Notes: generated from the letters alone by a model not told the origin. A stretch of DNA of 64,000 bases from Clavelina lepadiformis (GCF_947623445.1 NC_135245.1:19971501-20035500); one strand, 5' to 3'. Counted from the stretch's first letter, positions 24,320 to 36,035 are shown. Numbers and translations: made by a program.

Positions 24320-24390
24320 CGTCCATGGACGATCCGCGGATTGCGTCGTGTCCAGCTTTTACCCAGTGCCGTTTTATATTTTATTATAAA
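24320..24390. mobile_element. Solo end of the TCCATGGA repeat element
   Basis: ATCGTCCATGGACGATCCG followed by CGGATTGCGTCGTGTCCAGC and TTTTACCCAGTGCCG matches the outer end of the large arrays at 26.85 kb and 32.06 kb. It joins directly to the Mutator-like fragment. Confidence 0.65.
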
Positions 24391-24538
24391 TATTTGTTTA
24401 TATTAAAATTTTGATCAGTATATAAAAAGCATTCATCATTCGTACAAGAAAGGCTGATTCCGTACATCAGTCATATTTTCTGAATGGCCTATAACTACTA
24501 ATAAAGTAGCTAGCCTATCACCCAAATAGGCCTATTAC

Positions 24539-24767
24539 CAATGTTCCCTCTTAATTTTTCACGAGTCTGAGCAAACACTCTAATTCCCTGAGCGGTCCCT
24601 TGGACCACTGTGAGCAACATCAGACGTGCGCGTGGTCATTATTATGCGTTTATTCTATTTTCAATTCAGGGTGGATTTTTTTCTTGTGCGCAGCACAGAT
24701 TTTCTGTGCGCGCAGACTGTGTCAGCAGTGCGCATTTGCGCACGCGCGCAGCTTAGAGGGTACATTG
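24539..24767. mobile_element. hAT MITE with perfect 8-bp target duplication
   Basis: The terminal inverted repeats are CAATGTTCCCTC and GAGGGTACATTG (one mismatch). CCTATTAC flanks both sides (24531-24538, 24768-24775). The 8-bp duplication indicates the hAT superfamily. Inside is a stretch rich in GCGC/TGCGC. No transposase. Confidence 0.75.
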
Positions 24768-25538
24768 CCTATTACCCGGCTACCAGGTTACGGTAGTCAA
24801 TGGAAACATTATGTCAGTATGCGACTTTGAGACCACATTCCAGTATGTACCGGTAGCCTACTATAAGCTACAACCTATAATATTCGTTTCAGATTGCCTA
24901 ATAATAAATTTCGCCTCGAACAGGCCTAGCCTAACTTTCAATGCAATCAAAACCCATGGCTTAAAATGTTTCAATAGGCCTACACACTGACACAGTAATT
25001 TCTTTAACATTAATCAGCGTCCGCAGTGTGCCAGTCCTAAAAAAAGAGCTCGACTAACCTTCTTGCCTTCTGATTCAACATTGTGATAAATATATCGATT
25101 AATGTAACATAAAATTGTGTACTACATAGAATTCTCATCTATGGAATCAGTGAAGCATAACACTGCGTGACGTAATCAACTGCTTCCCCTGTGCGTGCAT
25201 TTTGATTTATTCAGTCCTTTTTGGCTTTTACGTTCAACGCCGCAACATGTCTTTGTGCTGTTGCTGTCACAAGTTCTATCTTGATTTATTCGTTCAATGA
25301 AACTTCAATATAATCAGATTATACAGTTGTCGAGGTGTACAATTAATTCTAAGATTAAGAAAAGCGAAACAACGACCTGAGACTCATTTATTATCGAGGA
25401 CTACAATTCAACAGACAAACATTGTAATTGAAGTGGTCGTCCTTACAGGCTAAGGAACGATAAACCACCATTTCATTACAACATATTTAACTTCAGACTC
25501 CAGGTCTCAATTCTATTCGAATTCACCATTTTCGTATA

Positions 25539-25815
25539 TCGACCCAGGCTTCACTTTACAGCACCCATGACCTCTGTAATATCGACCCAGGCTTCAATCT
25601 ACAGAACCCATGACCTCTGTAATCTCGACCCAGGCTTAAGTTTATAGAACCCATGACCCTTCCAATCTCGACCCAGGCTTCAATCCATAGAACCCATGAC
25701 CTCTGTAAACTCGACCCAGCCTTCAATTTATACGAGCCGTGACTCTGTAATCTCGACCCAGGATTTATTTTATACGAGCCATGTCCTGTGTAATCTCGAC
25801 CCAGGCTTCATTTGT
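25539..25815. repeat. Minisatellite, 43-bp unit, about six copies
   Basis: Each unit begins TCGACCCAGGCTTCA and contains ACCCATGACCTCTGTAA. Divergence rises toward the right-hand units (for example CGAGCCATGTCCTGTG). The units start at 25539, 25582 and so on. Confidence 0.85.
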
Positions 25816-25829
25816 GACGCCAGTTTGCA

Positions 25830-26690
25830 GCATTGCGCCTATTACCGGTATACACAGAACCAAGGCAGGAATAGACAGCTAATCAGCAGCGAAAGTTTTG
25901 CATGCACAACTGTTTAATTTCAAAATTATTTTCCCTTACTGTTATGTATTGATGGTGTAAAGTTTCGCTTACCACACATGCTTTTAAAACAAAAGCTGTT
26001 TGATAAGTGTATAAAACTATTTCAAAAAAGCTTTAAAAGTGTTAGAATAGGATATGTATTATTCAAAATTATGATGTCAATATTTTTAGTTTTGGTAATT
26101 TTGTTGTAGAATGGCCAAACAAGAAACACGCTTACAACAATCAACCGTTAATAGTAATGTACGTTAATAATATCAAGTTAGTAACTAGGTTTAAAGTAAA
26201 TTCTTTATAGAAGTGAACTTGCCAGAATTCCATGCCTTTAAAAAAGTCATTTTGCACAACACAACACGCTCATAAGTTAAACATAAGTTACATAACACAT
26301 CTCCATTTGGCCATAGCCTATAATCCAGAAACAGGCTTGCATTGTCTTATGGTGTTTCAAATGGTCGATGATGTTGTCATAATAGGCAGTGTTTGTTCTC
26401 GTCTGCTTTGCTAATATAGTAGCTATGAAACTGTTTGTTAAACGCTTTACTTGTTGCTGTTAGTCACATCCATTATATTTTTTTAAATTTTATGGTCACA
26501 TTTTTCTGTAAATCTTAACCACAAGCATTTTTCTATGCCTGAATACTCCAGGCAAAGTCAAAATGCTACAATGTATATCATATGGAATTATAAAGCTACC
26601 ATAATACCCCTCCATTATTTTTTAAAACATTTGGCATCATATAAGGGGATTTAACATTGTGTGGGTGATCCATAGATTTCTTATACAGTA
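25830..26690. other. Intergenic stretch
   Basis: AT-rich, with only short uninformative open frames. No recognisable gene or element end. Confidence 0.45.
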
Positions 26691-26854
26691 CATAATAACT
26701 AGGGCAACCAAAAGTCAATATGGTCAATTTTTTTTAACCTGCCCAGAATGTTATCAAACAAGTACAAAACAAATTTCAGCTTTGTACGACGTGTGGTATA
26801 GAAGTTATTAGGTCAAATAAAGTCAAAATGTTACGTTAGGTCAAAATAGGCACT

Positions 26855-28400
26855 GGGTAAAACCTGGACACGACGCAATCCGCGGATCGTCCATGGACGG
26901 TTGAAAATGGACGATTTTTGCGTAAGCGTCCATGGACGATTTTAGGAAAAGCTTAAATAGCGGATAGGGGAAAGCGTCCATGGACGATTTTAGGAAAAGC
27001 TTAAATAGCGGATAAGGGAAAGCGTCCATGGACGGTTGTTGAAATAGGCTTAAACCAGTTCTTTTGCACCAAAGCGTCTATGGGTGGTTTTTAGGATAAG
27101 TTTAAAAAGTTTAAAGCAGTCAATGGATGGTTGAAAATGGACGATTTTTGCGTAAGCGTCCATGGACGCCTTTAGGATAAGCTGAAATAGCGGATATGAT
27201 GAAACTGTCCATGGACAGTTATTGGTTTCGAGATCGTCCATGCCCCATGGACACTTAAGAATGGCCGATTTTTGCGTAAGCGTACATGGACGATTACAGG
27301 ATAAGCTGAAATAACGGATATGAGGAAAGTGTCCATGGACAGTTATGGGATAGGCTAAATAGTGGATATGATGTAAGCGTCCAAGCATGAACAGTTTTGG
27401 GGTCATATGCTGAAATGATGGGACATGCAAAGAGTAGACCTCGGTGGGTTTGGGATAGACATAAAAGATAGCCTATATTTTGGAAGCTTGAGTGGTACAA
27501 TCGGCTGGATAGGCGTAAATTATGGACAGCACCGGGTAAAAGCTTGACACGACACAATCCATAGATCGTCCATGGACGGTTGACAGTTTTCAGTAGCCTA
27601 TAGGCCTAATCATTTCGTGGCATGACCAACTTTTTTAGTGACGGTAGTGTCCATGGACTGTTTTGGGATAGGCTTAAATAGTGGATATGATGTACCGGTA
27701 GTGTCCATGGACAGTTATGGGATAGGCTTAAATAGTGGATATGATGTACCGGTAGTGTCCATGGACTGTTTTGGGATAGGCTTAAATAGTGGATATGATG
27801 TACCGGTAGTGTCCATGGACTGTTTTGGGATAGGCTTAAATAGTGGATATGATGTACCGGTAGTGTCCATGGACTGTTTTGGGATAAGCTTAAATAGTGG
27901 ATATGCTGTACCGGTAGTGTCCATGGACTGTTTTGGGATAGGCTTAAATAGTGGATATGATGTACCGGTAGTGTCCATGGACTGTTTTGGGATAAGCTTA
28001 AAAAGCGTCCTTGGACTGTTTTGAGATAGGCTTAAAAAGCGTCCGTGGACGATTTTAGGATAAGCTTAAATAGCGAATATGATGAAAGTGTCCATGGACA
28101 GTTATGGGATAAGCTTAAATAGTGGATATGATGTCAGCGTCCAAGCATGGACAGTTTTGGGGTCATATGCAGAAAAGATGGGACATGCAAAGACGTCCAT
28201 GGGTTTTGGGATAGACTGAAATGATGTATTTTGGATAAACATCCATTTAAGGGTTTTGGGTTTTGGGTTTAAAATTAAATGATGGATGTTGGAAAAACGT
28301 CCATGGACGGTTTTTGGGTTAGGAAGCTGGATAGGCGTAAATTATGGACAGCACCGGGTAAAAGCTGGACACGACACAATCCATGGACGGTTGAAAATTT
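26855..28400. repeat. Left TCCATGGA array
   Basis: Tandem units of about 48-54 bp, each centred on a GTCCATGGAC or CGTCCATGGACG palindrome, with spacers such as GGATAAGCTTAAATAGCGGA. The array starts with the end sequence CTGGGTAAAACCTGGACACG. Variants of that end recur near 27,530 and 28,350, so several elements or truncated copies may be stacked. Confidence 0.85.
27640..27995. repeat. Homogeneous 54-bp tandem array
   Basis: About seven nearly identical 54-bp units (GTGTCCATGGACTGTTTTGG then GATAGGCTTAAATAGTGGAT, ATGATGTACCGGTA). Because 54 is a multiple of three, both strands stay open as 18-residue repeats (MDCFGIGLNSGYDVPVVS on plus, MDTTGTSYPLFKPIPKQS on minus). I treat these frames as by-products of the repeat, not genes. 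Confidence 0.85.
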
Positions 28401-28843
28401 TGAGTAATTATTTGGTGGCATGATCAACTTTTTTATTTATGTGTTTTTACTGTAAATTGTTGTTATTATTCTGATTTAGATATAACATTACTGATCTGAA
28501 TATATATTATTCTGATTTGTTAGTGTAATTTAGATAATTTTTACGTGCTAATGGCAAATGTTTTCGTGGCACTTGGGATAAATGGATGTTTCAGCATAGA
28601 AAACATGAAAGGCAACAAGACATTTTGAATTGTGGCCTACTTGCTTTAAAGGTATTTTTAGAAAGGATGAATTCAAATTTGTGAAGATTAAGTATATAAT
28701 CACTATTATTATTAGTATATATTATTATCACTAATTCGAACTATTTGACATCACAATGTGTAATCTTGTATATTCCTAAAATCAAATTGGATTTTAATAA
28801 ATTGTAAAAAATAGCTTTTCTATCAATAAGTGGCATATTGCAG

Positions 28844-29395
28844 GAAGCTCAAAGAATCCTTAATGAAAGTTCTTGCGAGAAACAGATCGATTTCGATACT
28901 GACAGCAAGTCCTGCAAAAAACATCGCATGGACTTTGGCAATTTACTGCTTGATTCCACCGGTGAGAGGCTGTTTGGGTTTGAATTAGAACTGCAGTATT
29001 TGTAACATGTTATGACCTGGTTGTTGTTCAAGGTCGTTGAACTATACCACATATATTTCCAGAAGAGCACTAAACCATACTTATGTACAAAGTTAAGGTA
29101 AAATAGATTTATATGAAAACGACCAACATTTTTAACCTGACTTTAAACAGATTAACTATTTTGTTCATTGTTGTATTTGTAGCTGGCACATTGTTGGTCT
29201 TGAATTTGTTAACTAAATATTTTTAAAAACTGTATACTTCTGTTATTTTGTTTCTGTTTTCACAACAAATGATTTTAATGTAAAAATGCAGATAGATTTG
29301 TTTCATTTTGCAGACTATGATGTATTGCTGAGCTTTTGCAATATATATGCCACAATCAAGGCCCATCTGAAGTTGACCAGCAAAAGACAGAATGG
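28844..29395 (+). CDS. Possible exon pair inside the large element
   Basis: Two stretches look like coding exons: 28844-28961 (after TTGCAG, before GTGAGA; starts EAQRILNESSCEKQ) and 29314-29395 (after TTTGCAG; YDVLLSFCNIYATIKAHLKL). They join in phase 1. The second ends either at a GGGTAAAC donor in phase 2 or, if read through, at a TAA three bases later. I do not recognise the protein. They may be part of a protein encoded by the element or a captured host gene. Confidence 0.35.
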
Positions 29396-30363
29396 GTAAA
29401 CCTTGCTCATCATATAATACATTAACTTGGCAGATTTAACCATCATTGCATACAGTTTAGTTGGTATTATAAGTTGCAACTATATTACCCGTGTAGTGAA
29501 ACTATTTCGAACTGGGCAGCGGCAGATATCAGATTTTGGGGAAGTTTGTTTTCAGTTTTACTGTGGTCTAGGCCAAATTTTGAACTATTTACTTTTAGCT
29601 TGATACTTCAACACGACCATGATGATCTCTATCGCCGGTTCTTCGCATGACTTAAACCTGGCTCTGATTCCAAATCATTCAATCCCCTGTTTAGAAAGCT
29701 AGCCTTTGTGCAATTTTTTTTGTGACATATTTTTTATTGGTTTTTACATCATATTGCCCAAATTTCAAACTTTTTTCCAGTTTAAATAAACAGACCTAGC
29801 GTCGTTAATGCATTGCAACTGAGTATCAAACACAAGCCATGCACAAAGTTTGCTCATTTGTTTCAGATGTTACTCTATGTTTCTACATTCAGATAAATGT
29901 CTACGAGCACACAGGTCCAGCAGTGCATAGTTTTATTTTTGTATAATTCCTATTCTACAACCAAAAAACCATACATACATAAAAATTACTTAACTCAAAC
30001 ACAACTAGAAAATTTAAAATCACTTTTAAAATTCTAGGTGTTTTAATTTTGGACTTGTGGTTCCAAAATACTTTTTTCAAGGAATTACAGTCAGTCCCGG
30101 TACTCCGTACTTTTCGTGTGATTAGTTAAAATTTTAACAAGTATATGTTTAAAAAACACATGTTAATTACTCCTTAATAGCAATTGTAGCATCTGTTGAT
30201 CTTTTTTAATCTAGAAGTGTCAAGCAAAATTGTAAACAAGTAACCTTTACCGCGGCAAATATTGCATTTACTGCATCATCTTTTACACGAAAAGTGCTGT
30301 CTGTCCACCTCTTTGCATAAGAGATCACTTCACAAGATTTAATTGTCTATATTGTTTTTTCAG

Positions 30364-30465
30364 ATTGAATGCAGTCTTTGTTGTCGATGGGTTCATCAGA
30401 ATTGTGTCCCAGTGATACAGCATATGTCGCAGGAATATTTTTGCAGCACCTGCAAAAAAGAATAA
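30364..30465 (+). CDS. PHD-finger-like terminal exon inside the large element
   Basis: After TTTTTTCAG an open stretch of 33 codons ends in TAA. It encodes CSLC, then WVHQNC, then FCSTC. This is the second half of a PHD zinc finger (Cys-x2-Cys, x4, His-x2-Cys, Cys-x2-Cys). The first Cys pair must lie on an upstream exon that I could not find. The phase does not fit the 29314-29395 exon directly. PHD ends occur on some transposon proteins and on chromatin proteins. Confidence 0.4.
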   Translation: MECSLCCRWVHQNCVPVIQHMSQEYFCSTCKKE

Positions 30466-30849
30466 AAGGATTAATACAAATTTTTGTGTTTGACGCAGAA
30501 GTGAATATAATCAATTTTAAGCAATACATGAAGAAATGAAATGGAGATTAGGTGTTACGCTGCTCACAGTTATAGTAAAATATGTACAATTTAACACATT
30601 AAGCTTGAGTGATGATGAAAACAACTTGGTTAAAGTCTTCAATCACATAATTTAAAAAGTTTTTGGAATTGGACTTTATTCAGACCCAGATTGGAAAGTT
30701 TGCTGTTCTTGGGTGAGAAATCCCCTCTGCAACATTATGAAAGAATAGTCATTATATGCCCAATTAATTTTATTCCTCCCCCGCGTTCACATTCAAATAT
30801 TGAGTGAGTTTTTACTGGATGGACGATGATGGTCACTTCTCTCCTGTCA

Positions 30850-32065
30850 ACTCATCTTATAACAAAATTTGTCCATGGATGCTTTTTAAGCCCCTCCCAA
30901 AACAGTCCATGGACACTTTATCAAATCCACTATTTCAGCCTATGCCATAACTTTCCATGGACACTTTCCTCATATCCGCTATTTAAGCTTCTCCTGCAAT
31001 CGTCCATGGACGCTGACACAAAAATCGTCCATTTTCAACCGTCCATGGACGATCCGCGGATTGCGTCGTGTCCAGGTTTTACCCAGTCCCGTTTTTTAAG
31101 CCTATCTCAAATCAGTCCATGGACACTACATCATATCCACTATTTAAGCTTATCCCATAACTGTCCATGGACACATTCATCATATTCGCTATTTAAGCTT
31201 ATCCTAAAATCGTCCATGGACGTTTTTTAAGCCTATCTCAAAACAGTCCATGGACACTACATCATATCCACTATTGAAGCCTATCCCATAACTGTCCATG
31301 GACACTTTCATCATATTCGCTATTTAGGCTTATCCTAAAATCGTCCATGGACGTTTTTTAAGCCTATCTCAAAACAGTCCATGGACACTACATCATATCC
31401 ACTATTTAAGCCTACCCCATAACCGTCCATGGACGCTTTCCCCTATCCGCTATTTAAGCTTTTCCTAAAATCGTCCATGGACGCTTTCCTCTATCCGCTA
31501 TTTAAGCTTTTCCTAAAATCGTCCATGGACGCTTTCCCCTATCCGCTATTTAAGCTTATCCTAAAATCGTCCATGGACGTTTTTTAAGCCTATCTCAAAA
31601 CCGTCCATGGACACTACATTATATCCACTATTTAAGCCTACCCCATAACCGTCCATGGACGCTTTCCCCTATCCGCTATTTAAGCTTTTCCTAAAATCGT
31701 CCATGGACGCTTTCCTCTATCCGCTATTTAAGCTTTTCCTAAAATCGTCCATGGACGCTTTCCCCTATCCGCTATTTAAGCTTTTCCTAAAATCGTCCAT
31801 GGACGCTTACGCAAAAATCGTCCATTTTCAACCGTCCATGGACGATCTCGAAAACACTGCTTTAAACTTATCCTAAAAACCACCCGTGGACGCTTTGTTA
31901 AAAAAGAACTGATTTAACCCTATTTCAACAACCGTCCATGGACGACTAAGGGAAAACGTCGGTTTTGCGTAAAAACGTCCATGGACGCTTACGCAAAAAT
32001 CGTCCATTTTCAACCGTCCATGGACGATCCGCGGATTGCGTCGTGTCCAGGTTTTACCCAGTCCC
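30850..32065. repeat. Right TCCATGGA array, opposite orientation
   Basis: 48-bp units such as GTCCATGGACGCTTTCCCCT followed by ATCCGCTATTTAAGCTTTTC repeat in reverse orientation to the left array. It ends with CGGATTGCGTCGTGTCCAGG and TTTTACCCAGTCCCG, the reverse complement of the left array's start. The homogeneous 54-bp subarray of the left arm has no counterpart here. Confidence 0.85.
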
Positions 32066-33118
32066 GTCAAAATACGGTCAAGTTGTTTCTTTAGGTCTTT
32101 TTTTTAGGTCAAAATCTATTAAACTTGTAATTTTGTAACCATTTTGTAATATTATTCTTCCGTTTTTCTCTTTTCTTGTACCGCAAACAATTCCAGTCCC
32201 GCAAATTTTACTTAGAACCAAAGCCACAAAGAGAGGGAAGGCTTTTCAGCGCGTTTGGTGACGTCACGATGTGACGGCATTGCATTTGAAACTGCAAGTT
32301 GTCAATCTTAATACGCAGAAACGAAAAAAAGTCAACACTAGAAAAGCGTTTTGTCATTTTTAAATGTAGCTTTAGATTAAAAAGTTGCTGAAGAAAGTGT
32401 AGACTGTAGAGACTATCAGTATAGCATTTTTCAAAATGAGCTCAAAATTTAAACGTTTTAGGTCAAAATAAGGTCAAAATTTAAACTTTTTATGTTAAAA
32501 TGAGGTCAAAATTTAAACTTTTTAGGTCAAAAAACTGGTTGCCCTAATAATAACTAGATATCCAACTACCTTGCGCTTACGCTTTAAGAATTGAAGCCAG
32601 TATGAGTCCGCCATTTTGTCAACATATGCGACCAGAAATGCTCTGGCGCATATGTGTTTAATGCAACATATGAAAGGATTATGTGACATTGGGAAATAGT
32701 TATGAAATGGAAAGACGTTTTTTGATGCAGACGATGCTGAGCAATATTGCTAAAACTCAATTGCATAGTTAAGGGTATTTCGCGTTTAAATACGGGCCCA
32801 GGTACTGAAACAGCCCGTACCGTACCGGTATCATTAGCGAGCAGTTTGTGCGAATGGTAGGATATCTCTGGCAATAAATTGTTGAAAGTAATTTTTTATG
32901 TATCAATCATCTGCTTTGGATCATGCAACTCTTACTTAAATGAAGGGCTACCACATTACCTTATGCTAGACTTATACGATACCGGTAGGAAATTAGCCTA
33001 GGCAAACTTATTAATTGATACCGCTAAAAAACAAATATTTATAAAAACATTCGGTGATAGCGCAGTGCAAACACCTCGGCTTTTCGAAAAACTTCAACTT
33101 AGTGGCCTTTTTTTGCAG

Positions 33119-33220
33119 GTGAATGAAAACATCAATGAAAAACCAGGTTTACAATTAACTGATGATGCCCAGTCTGCCAAAGAGCTTGGTGCTGGCAAAG
33201 AAAATGATCGTCAAAAATAG
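33119..33220 (+). CDS. Possible orphan terminal exon
   Basis: After a pyrimidine tract and TTTGCAG, 33 codons run to a TAG (starts VNENINEKPGLQL, ends GKENDRQK). It is hydrophilic and not recognised. It begins in phase 0, and no matching upstream donor was identified. Could be chance. Confidence 0.25.
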   Translation: MNENINEKPGLQLTDDAQSAKELGAGKENDRQK

Positions 33221-33503
33221 GCCTAATCATAAGCTTTTGGAGAACAGAGGTGAAGTGTGGATGCAAATTTTTTGATTTCGTCATTTTATCGGCAACCTTT
33301 GGAATTGCGTCCTTTGTTAATCAATTGAGACCTAAACAGTTCTTTTGTGAGGTTTTTATTTTTAGTACCAACTTGTCAGAACGTTGTATTTTTTGTCTTT
33401 TTATCGAACGTTTATTTTATCGAACGTTTTTCGATCTCAGTATGTATTTTACCTGTTGACTAAATATCCCCAAAGCATTCAATTGGAATGGAATTATTTT
33501 CAG

Positions 33504-33644
33504 GCTAATCATGGAAAGGGGGCAGTCGATGGTTTAGGGGGAACAGTAAAAAACTGTGTTTTGCAAAAAGTTAAAGCTAACAAAGTAATTATACAGACAC
33601 CAGAAGAGTTTGCCAACAGTATTCTAACTAACATAGAAGTTTAA
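33504..33644 (+). pseudogene. Transposon-protein fragment with HGKGAVDG motif
   Basis: After ATTTTCAG a 46-codon frame reads ANHGKGAVDGLGGTVKN and onward, ending ILTNIEV-stop. From memory, a HGKGA.DG.GG..K motif recurs in transposon-related or uncharacterised invertebrate proteins. I see no other parts nearby, so I call it a fragment. Confidence 0.4.
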
Positions 33645-33649
33645 CATAT

Positions 33650-34200
33650 AAAGTTATAACATAAGAACATGCAAAAAGTTGACTATCACTTTGTTTTTAC
33701 CCAAATAACTTTTTTCTCCGTCTGTCACAAAATTTTTTCTCCGTCCGTCACAAAATGTCTTTGCATTTAGCGGGTTGTCATAAAATATGTGTAACACACA
33801 AAGTAAAGTACTGTACATGGTTAATGACATAAGGATAGTATCTAGAGGATTTAAGGTAAAAATGCTTATTTCTAGTTGCGGTTGAGATAAAATTGGGCGC
33901 AATGTTTGCACCAGTACAAACATGAGGTTTTATCCCTTCCGTTCGTCACAAAATAAAAATATCTTGCAAAATTTTTCTTTTTGTTTTTGAAAATATGTCA
34001 TCATGTGGGTATGAAGCTTGGTCATGCCAGCATAAAATAAGCTCAAAACATTGTATTATTTGTTTCAACTTTTTTGGTAATTCTTGCGTAAATGGAGAAG
34101 TTTCTCCGTCTGTCACAATATTGATTTTGAAACACACCCAAAAAAAATTTCTGATTTTGGCCCGCGATGAAAAGAAGTTGGACCACGCCGAGTTATAATA
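33650..34200. repeat. Interspersed repeat with CTCCGTCTGTCACAA motifs
   Basis: TCTCCGTC(T/C)GTCACAA occurs near 33,717, 33,742 and 34,107, with a related form (TTCCGTTCGTCACAA) near 33,937. The right end (TTTCTGATTTTGGCCCGCGA, then a TTGGACCACGC end) is shared with 37,525-37,567. Probably the remains of one or two DNA elements. Confidence 0.5.
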
Positions 34201-34763
34201 TAGTGTTTAAATATTTTCGTACTGTAAATAGATTAAGGCTTCATGGTGTAATGAAACTAGATTAACACTTTAAAGTTTTAAACTGCAATTCTCTTCTTTG
34301 GAAACTCTTGTAGTTATTCGGCCAACATCAAAGAACAACATAACAGTATGACATAACACAGTAGAAAAAAAAATTCCAAAAAGTAAGCAAGTACCATGGA
34401 TGTTGCTCAAATTCCATTTGGCGAGCGCGCTAGTGCTAAATTTTAAAATATTCGTTTTCGCTAAATGCGAAAGGTTACAACATTTTTTACAAAAAGTTAA
34501 ACTCAGATTCCCTTGTCGAAGAAAATACAACCTGTCTTAACTCTTAATAGCACTTTTGTAGAAGTGTTGAAAGTGCCGTTGTTGTTCTGGAAAAGTCGGG
34601 CTGAAATAATGATGTCCTGATTCTTCATCGCTTGCTACGCTGTGTAAATTAAAGTTTTTTAAACCAACAAATAAAAAACATACAAACCGGTCTTGTCTAA
34701 TGATTCATTAGCCATTTTTTAGTAATGAACACAGAAAATATATTTCGTATCCAGATATAAATA

Positions 34764-35586
34764 CAGTCGACTCCGCTTAATTCGGACACTTTGGTTCCGC
34801 TCACTTTTGGCCGAATTAAGCGGAGAAACGGCTTTGTCCGAATTAAGCGGAAAATCGATTGTTCATTTCATGGTCATGCATAAAGGCAAAAAATGCATTT
34901 AAAATACTGTATTGTTGCGTGATAAATGAATTGCACCTGCGCTATACTGCAGTAATAGGCACTGATCGCATAAAACGCACAAGAGTACGAGTAAATGAGT
35001 ACGCATAAAACGCACATTCTGAGCCGCTTCCTCTTTAAACCTCGTCCACGAAGCATAGTCTCTTCACGTTGTTCACGCAGATTTGCATCATTTTTCTGCC
35101 AATCTTGCAAAGTACGTTTTGATATCCCCACCAACGCAGCTAACTGCCGAACTGTCAAGGAAGCGTCGTCATTTTTTTCTTTGTTTACTTTAGTGAGCAA
35201 TTTCACTATTTCTTGTAAACTTTTCTGTACCATTCTGTTCTACAAGATGGTCGCAATGTTACCGAAGTAAAAGCGACTATGAAACTTGCACGACGTTATA
35301 TAAGTTTACTGTCGATTGTTACCGCATCAATCGTCATTGTTTCACCATAATCACTCATAATGCAACTGCACCTTGTGTTAAAACCAACCAAGCACTATTT
35401 ATTGTTTCATAACCTAACGGTGTAACGATAGGAATTGCAAACCTATGTCCGAATTAAGCAAAGAATTGTCCGAATTAACGGGAGTTTTTTACGTTCAATT
35501 TTTACTTTTGTTCCGTTCCCGAGCATTTTCGCCGAATAAAGTGGTTGTCCGGGTTATCCGGTGTCCGAATTAAGCGGATTCGACTG
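34764..35586. mobile_element. pogo/Tigger-like element (823 bp)
   Basis: The ends are CAGTCGACTCCGCTTAATTC and GAATTAAGCGGATTCGACTG, imperfect inverted repeats, flanked by TA on both sides (34762-34763, 35587-35588). Further TCCGAATTAAGCGG copies lie inside each end. TA target and CAGT ends fit Tc1/mariner-pogo elements. Only an N-terminal DNA-binding part of the transposase remains. Confidence 0.8.
34874..35233 (-). pseudogene. pogo-type transposase N-terminal HTH remnant
   Basis: The first about 70 residues contain a helix-turn-helix of the CENP-B/pogo N-terminal type (SLTVRQLAALVGISKRTLQD), followed by a basic stretch (RGLKRKRLRM). After that the frame reads through non-coding sequence. 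The DDE catalytic domain is absent, so this is an internally deleted copy. Confidence 0.65.
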
Positions 35587-36035
35587 TAGTTTGACAAATA
35601 ATGATATTGGATAAAATGAATAAGTTTAATTGAAAATAATCAAGAACTGACGGTGTATCCAAGCTAGCTTGCCGAGCATGTTTTCTAACGCCATTGCACA
35701 CCTACTCAACTTGGAAAAGGTCATTGTCAAATACATATCGTCTTGATTATTTTTCAATGCAAAGTATAATAGTAGGGAGGTAAATCTGCTTGTTAAGTAT
35801 TTTGTTTCATAATAAAAACAAGCAGACATGTTGTGTCAAAAAGTGTGTAGAATATACCATTTTAGTGCAGAATGGTTTGCTCAAGATCAGAAATGTTCAT
35901 TAGCCTGTTCACACAAAAAAATTTACTTAGCAAAATTTTCAAAATATATACAAGTTTTGTTATGCTTAAAAGGCCTTTCTACACTTTTTTTCATAAAAAA
36001 ATACAAATATTTTTTGCTTAACGTAGGCTTTATAT

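Larger units (their letters stand above)
26700..32546. mobile_element. 5.85-kb element with opposed TCCATGGA arrays
   Basis: The outermost 11 bp are perfect inverted repeats (TAGGGCAACCA and TGGTTGCCCTA). The 8 bp outside each, ATAATAAC, are identical (26692-26699, 32547-32554). This target duplication indicates that the whole span, including its interior, arrived as one insertion, and the 8-bp length and terminal sequence suggest hAT. Inside the ends lie GGTCAAAAT subrepeats, then two long arrays in opposite orientation (about 26,855-28,400 and 30,850-32,065), then a 2.4-kb centre. The paired arrays give a fold-back geometry. The arrays have their own end sequence, ACTGGGTAAAACCTGGACAC, so the arrangement could be one element nested in another. 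No complete transposase was recognised. Confidence 0.7.

Noticed and set aside
27715-27978. Open frames of 87-128 codons on both strands over the TCCATGGA arrays
   Set aside because: They follow directly from repeat units whose length is divisible by three. Both strands are open and the residues simply mirror the repeat.
30850-32065. CRISPR-like regular repeats
   Set aside because: Units are contiguous satellite repeats with diverging copies, not identical repeats with unique spacers, and the DNA is animal.
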